From assembly GCA_016223105.1 (NCBI GenBank), contig JACRPR010000003.1:1-47452 (forward strand): a DNA stretch of 47,452 nt, written 5' to 3'. The stretch is from Chloroflexota bacterium (GTDB taxonomy: Bacteria > Chloroflexota > Anaerolineae > UBA4142). This document shows positions 41,246 to 47,452 of the stretch, piece after piece; position 1 is the stretch's first letter; each line of letters begins with the position of its first letter. The translations under genes were made by a program, and so were the position numbers. The notes under the pieces were generated by a model, which saw only the letters and a list, made by a program, of their open reading frames with translations, had not been told where the DNA came from and searched no databases.

Positions 41246-41755
41246 ATGACCGAACGTTCGCTCACCCCGCAAACGCAAAAACTCGTCGCGATCTGGAGCG
41301 CGATGCTCCGGCTCGCGCCGCGCCTCCATTCGGTTGTGCCGACCGATTTGGCGCGCGTCAAAGCGCGGCTGATCAAACTGCATCCCGAAGGCGGCGCGAA
41401 ACGCGCGTCCGATTTCAATTTGTTTTATCGCATCGGCGTTGTCCTCGCGCACAACGACGCGCCGATGACGATGAGCGATCTCAGCGCCGCGCTAGCCGTG
41501 CCGCTCAGCACCGCGACGCGCACGATGGATTGGATGGTTGAAGCCGGCTACATCGAACGCGTGCTCGATCCAAATGATCGCCGCCTCGTCCGCGTCGCGT
41601 TGACGAAAACCGGGAAACAACTCTATCACACGATCAATGAATACATTCAACGTCACGCCGAAGCATTGCTCCGCGATTTTACCGCGCAGGAACGCGAGCA
41701 ATTGATTTCACTTTTGCAAAAATTAGTTCACTCACTCGAACGCATCGCAAGTTGA
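41246..41755 (+). CDS. MarR-family transcriptional regulator
   Basis: 169 residues, winged-helix repressor. Seen: MTMSDLSAALAVPLSTATRT (helix-turn-helix, about residues 73-92), MVEAGYIERVLDPNDRRLVR (wing) and VALTKTGKQLYHTINEYIQR (dimer helix). It lies directly upstream of an RND-type efflux pair on the same strand, the classical arrangement for drug-responsive control of a pump. Confidence 0.92.
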   Translation: MTERSLTPQTQKLVAIWSAMLRLAPRLHSVVPTDLARVKARLIKLHPEGGAKRASDFNLFYRIGVVLAHNDAPMTMSDLSAALAVPLSTATRTMDWMVEAGYIERVLDPNDRRLVRVALTKTGKQLYHTINEYIQRHAEALLRDFTAQEREQLISLLQKLVHSLERIAS

Positions 41756-41778
41756 CCTGATCGTGTCATTTCAATCGC

Positions 41779-41845
41779 GTCATTTCGAGCGAAGCGAGAA
41801 ATCGCGCGCGCCAAAGTGGAGATTTCTCGCTTCGCTCGAAATGAC
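41779..41845. repeat. Perfect 25-bp inverted repeat
   Basis: GTCATTTCGAGCGAAGCGAG (continuing AAATC) and its exact reverse complement around a 17-base CGCG-rich loop, between marR and the adaptor gene. It has no T-run, so it is more likely a repeat or RNA-stabilising hairpin than a terminator. Confidence 0.85.
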
Positions 41846-41872
41846 CATGGGGAAAAATACAAGGAGACACTG

Positions 41873-42910
41873 ATGTTTGACTCGAAAAAAATGATCGCGC
41901 TCTGCGCGCTCGTCTTCATCGCGATGTTTGCGACCACACTGATCGCGTGCGCGCCGGAAAAACCGGCAATCGCGCAAACCGCGCCAACGCCCGCGCCTGC
42001 GCCGACGAACACGCCCGCGCCGACCAAACTCGCGAGCCGCGCGGTGCCGACCGGCATCAAAGCGACCGGCAACCTGGTCGCGGCAACGCAAGCGACGATG
42101 GCATTTCCATCCGCGGGACGCATCAAAGAAATCGCGGTGAAAGAAGGCGACGCCGTGAAAAAAGGCGCACTGCTCATCGCACTCGATACGAGCGTGCTCG
42201 ATTTCGCGGTCGCGCAGGCGCAAGCCGGTTTCGATACGGCGAAAGCGAGTTATGATCGCGTGATGGCGGGACCGACCCAGGATGAAATCGCGATTGCAAA
42301 ATCAAATCTCGAACGCGCCAAAGCCGCGGTGGATCAAACGCAAGCCGCGTACGATCGCATCGGCGGCGTAACGAATCCATTTATTTCGATGACGCCGCAA
42401 TCGCTCGCTCTGCAACAAGCAACGCAAACCTACCAGGGTGCGCTCGCGCAATTCAATCTTACCGTGAATCATCCGACAACGGCGGAACGTCAAACCGTCG
42501 AAGCGCAACTCGCGCTCGCCAAAGCCGCGCTCGATCTCGCGAAACAAAACGCGGCGAACGCGAAAATTTTCGCGCCGTTCGACGGCACGATCACCTGGAT
42601 CGGTCCGCGCGCGAATGAATCGCTCGGCGCAAACGCGGCGGCGATTATGCTCGCGGATTTAGCGCAAATGCAAGTCCAGGTCAACGTGGATGAAATTACC
42701 TTGTCGGGAATTCGCGTCGGACAAAAAGCGACGATCACATTGGATGCGATTGGAGACAAGACGTTGACCGGCAAAGTTCGCAAGATCGGTTTGCTCGCGA
42801 CTTCGACCGGCAACGTCGCGAGCGTCCCGGTTACGCTTGACATTGACGCGACCGACGCGGTGATCTATCCTGGTTTGACCGCGACGGTTGAATTTGGAGC
42901 AACACCATAG
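41873..42910 (+). CDS. RND efflux periplasmic-adaptor-type lipoprotein
   Basis: 345 residues: signal peptide with lipobox LIAC (Cys26), a Pro/Thr linker, then the HlyD/AcrA hybrid: first biotinyl-lipoyl half (GRIKEIAVKEGDAVKKGALL), a helical hairpin (about 100-200), second lipoyl half (AKIFAPFDGTITWIGPRANE) and a beta barrel. It links the RND pump to export. AAGGAGA six bases before the ATG. No outer-membrane channel gene nearby, consistent with a one-membrane cell. Confidence 0.92.
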   Translation: MFDSKKMIALCALVFIAMFATTLIACAPEKPAIAQTAPTPAPAPTNTPAPTKLASRAVPTGIKATGNLVAATQATMAFPSAGRIKEIAVKEGDAVKKGALLIALDTSVLDFAVAQAQAGFDTAKASYDRVMAGPTQDEIAIAKSNLERAKAAVDQTQAAYDRIGGVTNPFISMTPQSLALQQATQTYQGALAQFNLTVNHPTTAERQTVEAQLALAKAALDLAKQNAANAKIFAPFDGTITWIGPRANESLGANAAAIMLADLAQMQVQVNVDEITLSGIRVGQKATITLDAIGDKTLTGKVRKIGLLATSTGNVASVPVTLDIDATDAVIYPGLTATVEFGATP

Positions 42911-42914
42911 AAGG

Positions 42915-43030
42915 GAGCGAAAGCATGAAAAGGGATAAGAAAGCAAAGATGGCTAAACCTCTCCGCCATCTCGCCCTCTCCGCCCTCTAATGCCCTCTTA
43001 TCCCCTCTCTGCCCTCTTCTCAAAAAAGGA
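42915..43030. repeat. Low-complexity inverted repeat between adaptor and pump
   Basis: AAAAGGGATAAGAAAG on the left is partly complementary to CTCTTATCCCCTC on the right; CGCCATCTCGCCCTC in the middle also occurs in reverse at about 34110-34124. A 21-codon open frame here is not convincing. Confidence 0.5.
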
Positions 43031-43036
43031 AATCGT

Positions 43037-46000
43037 ATGAACATTGCAAACATATCCATTCGTCAACCGGTTTTGATCACGATGCTGATGCTCGCGCTCG
43101 TCGTCGTCGGCGCGCTCGGTTATTCGCGAATGCCGGTGGATTTGATGCCGGACATTTCGATTCCGTACGTTTTCGTTACGACGATTTATCCGGGTGCGAG
43201 TCCCTCCGAAGTTCAGCGCGAAATTTCCGAACGGCTCGAACAAGCCCTGGGTGCGGTGAACGGCGTCAAGAATATCACTTCGTCCTCGAGTGAAAATGTC
43301 TCGACCGTGCTCGTCGAATTTAATTTGGAAATCGCGCCCGCGCGCGCGTCCGAAGATGTACGCGAACGCGTCGCCGCGATTCGTGGTACGTTTCCGACCG
43401 ATGCGCGCGATCCGGTGATCCAACGTTTCGATCCATCGAGCGCGGCGATTTTGTCGTTCGGCATCGTCGACAAGACGAGCAAACTGCCTTCCGATGAATT
43501 GCGCCGCTTGATCGTGGACAAGATCAAACCGCGTCTCGATCGCATTGATGGCGTCGCGGATGTCGCGATCACCGGCGGCTTGGTGCGCCAGATTCAAGTC
43601 AATCTCAATCTCGACGATCTGCGAACGCGCCGACTCGCGCCACAACAAGTCGTCAGCGCGATTCAAACTGAAAATTTGAATTTGCCGGGCGGACGCGTTA
43701 CGGAAAATGGTCGCGACATTACCGTTCGCACGCCGGGAAATTTTCAAACCGTGAATGAGATCGGCGAGATCATTATCGCGAATCCGCGCAACGTGCCGGT
43801 GTATTTGAAAGATGTCGCGACGGTCAAAGACGGTTTTGAAGAAGTTGCGACGTACAGCCGGCTCAACGGTCTCGATACGATTGTCGTCTCCATTCGCAAA
43901 CAATCCGGCACGAACACGGTGCGCGTCGCGGAGGAAGTGAAAACCGAATTGGAGCGCGTGCGCCACGATTACGCCGACCTGGGAATTACGATTGCAAACG
44001 ATCAATCCGAATTCATCAAACGCTCGACCGAAGATTCCATCGTGGATTTGATTCTCGGCGGTTTGTTCGCGTCGCTTGTCGTGCTGGTCTTCTTCCGCGA
44101 TTTGCGGAACACGCTTGTAACGGTCGCCGGTTTGCCGGTGATTATGATCGGCACGTTCGCGGCGATGAGCGCGCTCGGCTTGACGTTGAACATCATCACG
44201 CTCCTCGCGTTGTCGCTCGCGGTCGGCTTGGTGATTGATGACGCGATTGTCGTGCGCGAAAATATCTTTCGCCATATGGAGCGCGGCGAAACACCGAAAG
44301 AAGCGTCGAGTCGCGGCACGAACGAAGTGTCCTTGTCCGTGCTCGCGATGACGCTCACCGTGTTGTCCGTGTTTTTGCCGGTCGCGTTCACGACCGGTTT
44401 GATCGGAAAAATTTTCCGCGATTTTGGTTTGACGATTGCATTCGCCGTCGCGATTTCGCTCGTCGAAGCGTTCACGCTTGCGCCGATGCTCTCCGCATAT
44501 TTTTTCAAACAACGCAAACCAAAACCAGGTCACGAAAATGCTGACGAGACCGCGACGCAACTCGGCTGGCTCGACCGGCAATATCGCGGAATGTTGGGCT
44601 GGTCATTGCATCACAAAAAAATCAGCGCGTTGCTCGGCTTGCTCGTATTCCTTTCGATCTTTGGTCTCGCGTCGTTCGTCGAAATGTCGTTCTTGCCAAA
44701 CGTAGACAGCGATATTTTTAGCGGCAGTTTGCAAATGTCGCCCGGCACGCCGCTCGCGCAAACCGACGCGCTCGCGCGCCAGATCGAAACCCAGTTAAAA
44801 GAAATTCCGGATGTAACCGATGTCTTTAGCAACGTCGGCGGCGAAGGCACACCGGAGCGCGCGTCGTTCACCGTGAAAATGCGCGTGAGTGGTTTGCTTG
44901 CGCGTACCGAGCCGGAAGTGCGTCAACGCTTTGTCGGGATTCCGGGCTTGGCGTTCAGTTTGCAAAATACCGGGATGGGCGGCGGCTCGGGTGTAACCGG
45001 GCGCACGATCCAAATCAATCTGAACACGACCGGCACGTTTGAAGAATTGGATCAAGTTTCCAAAAATGTGATGAGCGCGATCGCGAGTGTGCCGGGCATC
45101 GTTGACCTGGATCGCACATATCAACCCGGCAAACCGGAAGCGCATGTGGATGTGGATCGTCAACGCGCCGCGCGCGTTGGACTTTCGACCGCGTCGGTCG
45201 GGGCGACCGTGCGAACGTTGATCAACGGGCAAACAGTTTCGCGTTATCGCGAACCAGGTCGCGAAGCGGACATTGTTGTACGCTTGCGCCCGGAAGATCG
45301 CGCGCGCTTGGACGACATTCTCTCGCTCGCGATTCCATCACAAACCGGGCAATCTATTCCGCTCCGCAATGTCGCGTCGCTTTCGTCGAGCACTGGTCCG
45401 TCGTCCATTCGCCGCGTCAATCGTCAACCCCAGGTCGTGATCGGAATGAACATCATCGGACGCACGCAAGCCGCCGTTCAACGCGAGGTGCAAGCGCGCT
45501 TGAATACGATTACATTGCCGCCCGGCGTTACCACCAACTTTGGCGGACAGACGACGCAAATGAACGAGTCGTTCGGTTCGATGCTCGTCTCGCTGATCAT
45601 GTCCGTGATCTTTGTGTATATGGTGCTCGCATCACAGTTCGGTTCGTTCACGCAACCACTCGTGTTGATGCTCGCGTTGCCGCTTTCGATCATCGGCGCG
45701 TTTCTCGCGTTGCTCATCGCCCGCTTTGCGTTCGATATGACCGCGATGATCGGGATCATTTTGTTGATGGGCTTGGTGACCAAGAACTCGATCCTGCTCG
45801 TGGATTTCGCGAATCGTTTGCGCGCGCAAGGAATGGAGCGCGATCAAGCATTGCTGACCGCGGGACCGATTCGCTTGCGTCCGATTTTGATGACGACGCT
45901 CTCGCTGATCCTGGGAATGTTGCCGGTCGCGTTGGGCTTGGGCGCGGGCGGCAGTTTCCGCGCGCCGATGGCGGTCGCAGTGATCGGCGGTCTCATCACC

Positions 46001-46120
46001 TCAACCTTGCTCACCTTGATCCTGGTGCCGGTCGCGTACAGCGTTGTGGACGGTTTGCTCGCGCGTTGGAAAAAATCGCCAGACGAAATGCTGGCGTCCG
46101 CGCCGGCAGTCGCGGAATAA
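43037..46120 (+). CDS. RND-family efflux transporter
   Basis: 1027 residues, full AcrB/MdtB-like length with twelve membrane helices and two large outside loops. Seen: N-terminal SIRQPVLITMLMLALVVVGA, PGASPSEVQREISERLEQAL, the proton-relay pair in AVGLVIDDAIVVRENIFRHM (about 398-410), and MIGIILLMGLVTKNSILLVD in the second half. Proton-driven export of drugs or lipophilic compounds; substrate unknown. AAGGAAA before the ATG. Co-transcribed with the adaptor and probably under the MarR regulator. Confidence 0.95.
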   Translation: MNIANISIRQPVLITMLMLALVVVGALGYSRMPVDLMPDISIPYVFVTTIYPGASPSEVQREISERLEQALGAVNGVKNITSSSSENVSTVLVEFNLEIAPARASEDVRERVAAIRGTFPTDARDPVIQRFDPSSAAILSFGIVDKTSKLPSDELRRLIVDKIKPRLDRIDGVADVAITGGLVRQIQVNLNLDDLRTRRLAPQQVVSAIQTENLNLPGGRVTENGRDITVRTPGNFQTVNEIGEIIIANPRNVPVYLKDVATVKDGFEEVATYSRLNGLDTIVVSIRKQSGTNTVRVAEEVKTELERVRHDYADLGITIANDQSEFIKRSTEDSIVDLILGGLFASLVVLVFFRDLRNTLVTVAGLPVIMIGTFAAMSALGLTLNIITLLALSLAVGLVIDDAIVVRENIFRHMERGETPKEASSRGTNEVSLSVLAMTLTVLSVFLPVAFTTGLIGKIFRDFGLTIAFAVAISLVEAFTLAPMLSAYFFKQRKPKPGHENADETATQLGWLDRQYRGMLGWSLHHKKISALLGLLVFLSIFGLASFVEMSFLPNVDSDIFSGSLQMSPGTPLAQTDALARQIETQLKEIPDVTDVFSNVGGEGTPERASFTVKMRVSGLLARTEPEVRQRFVGIPGLAFSLQNTGMGGGSGVTGRTIQINLNTTGTFEELDQVSKNVMSAIASVPGIVDLDRTYQPGKPEAHVDVDRQRAARVGLSTASVGATVRTLINGQTVSRYREPGREADIVVRLRPEDRARLDDILSLAIPSQTGQSIPLRNVASLSSSTGPSSIRRVNRQPQVVIGMNIIGRTQAAVQREVQARLNTITLPPGVTTNFGGQTTQMNESFGSMLVSLIMSVIFVYMVLASQFGSFTQPLVLMLALPLSIIGAFLALLIARFAFDMTAMIGIILLMGLVTKNSILLVDFANRLRAQGMERDQALLTAGPIRLRPILMTTLSLILGMLPVALGLGAGGSFRAPMAVAVIGGLITSTLLTLILVPVAYSVVDGLLARWKKSPDEMLASAPAVAE

Positions 46121-46134
46121 TCTCAGGGCGCGAT

Positions 46135-46188
46135 GTAGGGGCGAAGCATCCTTCGACTACGCTCACGCGAAGCGTGCTTCGCCCCTAC
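46135..46188. repeat. GTAGGGGCGAAGC hairpin repeat
   Basis: GTAGGGGCGAAGCATCC to GCTTCGCCCCTAC; nearly identical to 13299-13351. Follows the RND gene by 14 bases and may end its transcript. Confidence 0.8.
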
Positions 46189-46209
46189 TTTATCGTACAC
46201 CCATTTTTT

Positions 46210-46238
46210 TTGACACGCGGCGCGGTGTGGAATAGAAT
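46210..46238 (+). promoter_or_regulatory. Promoter of the wecA-like gene
   Basis: Perfect TTGACA (46210-46215), 17 bases, TAGAAT (46233-46238). The expected start near 46245 is about six bases before the ATG with no Shine-Dalgarno site: a leaderless message. Confidence 0.82.
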
Positions 46239-46250
46239 GAATCTACCTTG

Positions 46251-47252
46251 ATGATTCTTCTCCTTGTCTTTGTTACCGCATTGGTCTCTGCGCTCGCGCT
46301 CACCCCGCTGGCGATGCGGCTTGCCGCGCGCACCGGCGCGATGGATCGCCCCGCGCCGCGCCGCGTCCATCACATCCCCACGCCGCGTTTCGGCGGCTTG
46401 TCCTTGTTCCTATCCTTTTTGATCGCGCTCGGCGTTTCCCTGATTTATCCGCGCAGTGATCCCGATGAAATGACGCGCCTCGCCGGATTATTTTTCGGCG
46501 GTGTGATCGTGTTTAGCGTCGGCGCGTACGACGATCATCGCGAATTAAAAGCTCTGCCGCAACTCGCCGCGCAATTCATCGCGGCATCCATCGCGATTGC
46601 GGCGGGCGTGGTGATTCGCCAATTGCAAAATCCGTTCGGCGATCTAATGACCTTTGAGTCCTGGTTCGCGATTTTGGTCACGCTATTTTGGTTGATCGGA
46701 ATGATGAACACGATCAATTGGCTCGACGGCATTGATGGACTCGCCGCCGGCGTCGTCGCGATTGCCGCGGGCGTAATGTTCATTCACAGTTTTTTCATTC
46801 AGCAACAAGCTTCGATCGCGCTACTCGCGCTCGCGCTCGCCGGCGCGACGATCGGTTTTTTGAAATTCAATTTTTTCCCGGCGAAAATTTTTATGGGCAC
46901 CGCGGGCGCGCTCGTGTTGGGGTACGCACCCGGCGTGATTTCGATCATCGGCGGCGCAAAGGTCGCGACGGCATTGCTCGTGTTGTTCATCCCGGTTCTC
47001 GATGTCGCGTGGCAAATCATTGCGCGCGTGCGCGCGGGCAAATCGCCGTTTCAAGCGGATCGCGGGCACCTGCATCATCGCTTGCTCGACCTGGGTTTGT
47101 CGCAACGCGCGATTGTGTGGATCTATTATCTCATCACCGCGATCTTTGGCGCGCTCGCGTTATTTTTACCGCACGCCGCGTCCAAGTTGATCGCGCTGAT
47201 CGTGATCGGCATCGGCGCGGTGATGACACTGTTCCGCATCCGAACGCGCTAG
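46251..47252 (+). CDS. WecA/TagO-like undecaprenyl-phosphate sugar-1-phosphate transferase
   Basis: 333 residues, about eleven membrane helices. Starts a cell-wall glycan or teichoic-acid-like polymer by moving a sugar phosphate (usually GlcNAc-1-P) onto undecaprenyl phosphate. Seen: RRVHHIPTPRFGGLSLF, AYDDHRELKALPQL, NTINWLDGIDGLAAG and GHLHHRLLDLG. The normally conserved Mg-binding MGD(S/T)G reads FMGTAGA, with Thr217 for Asp (codon ACC at 46899-46901); this may mark a lineage variant. A TTG one codon earlier is a possible start. Confidence 0.9.
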   Translation: MILLLVFVTALVSALALTPLAMRLAARTGAMDRPAPRRVHHIPTPRFGGLSLFLSFLIALGVSLIYPRSDPDEMTRLAGLFFGGVIVFSVGAYDDHRELKALPQLAAQFIAASIAIAAGVVIRQLQNPFGDLMTFESWFAILVTLFWLIGMMNTINWLDGIDGLAAGVVAIAAGVMFIHSFFIQQQASIALLALALAGATIGFLKFNFFPAKIFMGTAGALVLGYAPGVISIIGGAKVATALLVLFIPVLDVAWQIIARVRAGKSPFQADRGHLHHRLLDLGLSQRAIVWIYYLITAIFGALALFLPHAASKLIALIVIGIGAVMTLFRIRTR

Positions 47253-47304
47253 AAAATCGCGCGGCACGGAAAAATAAATTCACCGCATACCCGCAAAAAA
47301 AATT

Positions 47305-47436
47305 GTAAGCGTTCAGCCCCGTCTGTCATTGCGAGCGGTTTTTGCGAAGCAATCCCCACCTTGGCGATCCGGACTTGACACGCGGGGATTGCTTCGTCGC
47401 AAAAAACGCTCCTCGCAATGACACCTGAACGGTTAC
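47305..47436 (-). mobile_element. IS66-like MITE, copy 3 (132 bp)
   Basis: Inverted relative to copy 1: begins GTAAGCGTTCAGCCCC and ends CACCTGAACGGTTAC. Flanked by perfect 8-bp repeats AAAAAATT (47297-47304, 47437-47444). It lies after the wecA-like gene; nothing else is seen in 47253-47452. Confidence 0.87.
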
Positions 47437-47452
47437 AAAAAATTTTCACCCC

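Noticed and set aside
42925-42990. 21-codon open frame between adaptor and pump
   Set aside because: Low-complexity repeat sequence with no sign of selection; better explained as an inverted repeat.

Overview
The window looks like a chromosomal segment of a Chloroflexota bacterium, probably Anaerolineae-related and probably single-membraned. This is inferred from the gene mix: long GAF-chain sensors, DUF5317, class II FBPase, a MEMO-family protein, an RND pump without an outer-membrane partner, and moderately high GC rich in CGCG words. No rRNA, tRNA or CRISPR array was seen.

Layout. 1-7.3 kb (minus): two tandem MNT/HEPN nucleotidyltransferase pairs, one fused in frame to the end of an acyl-CoA dehydrogenase; a lone MNT gene; thiolase; an MFS transporter; a HIT hydrolase; a 2-hydroxyacid dehydrogenase. 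7.4-16 kb (plus): a consensus promoter drives an S1-domain protein and FtsK (with an altered Walker A), then IF-1, a MEMO protein overlapping a fused MNT-HEPN protein, and PriA. 16-18 kb (minus): a VapBC-type toxin-antitoxin pair and GlpX. 18.2-27.5 kb (plus): two very large cyclic-di-GMP signalling genes, PAS/GAF/HD-GYP and GAF/GGDEF, with overlapping ends. Each is broken into two reading frames, and the GGDEF end is lost. 27.5-30.7 kb (minus): a metallopeptidase and a complete sulfonate/nitrate-type ABC importer. 30.8-31.7 kb (plus): VanZ-like protein and MscL. 31.7-33.9 kb (minus): a promoter, a 29-residue membrane peptide, an HD-GYP protein and a broken DUF5317 gene, with an attC-like structure between the first two genes. 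34-35.7 kb: a conserved unknown protein and a cold-shock protein. 35.75-37.23 kb: a complete insertion sequence with terminal repeats and a 5-bp target duplication. 37.2-40.9 kb (minus): slipin, NfeD protease and a TPR protein. 41.2-47.3 kb (plus): a MarR regulator, an RND adaptor and pump, and a WecA-like glycan initiator.

The most unusual aspect is the small mobile and repeat DNA. Three 132-133-bp elements have 5'-GTAA ends and perfect 8-bp target duplications; they look like non-autonomous IS66-type MITEs, and one is nested in another repeat. Four arrays of degenerate heptamers turn into their own reverse complement; one is translated inside PriA. Several further hairpin families recur, including one built on a shared 20-bp GGAGTCGAG arm (three copies). 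Several genes show deletion-like junctions (dehydrogenase-MNT chimera, both GAF sensors, DUF5317), suggesting active rearrangement or, in some cases, assembly error.
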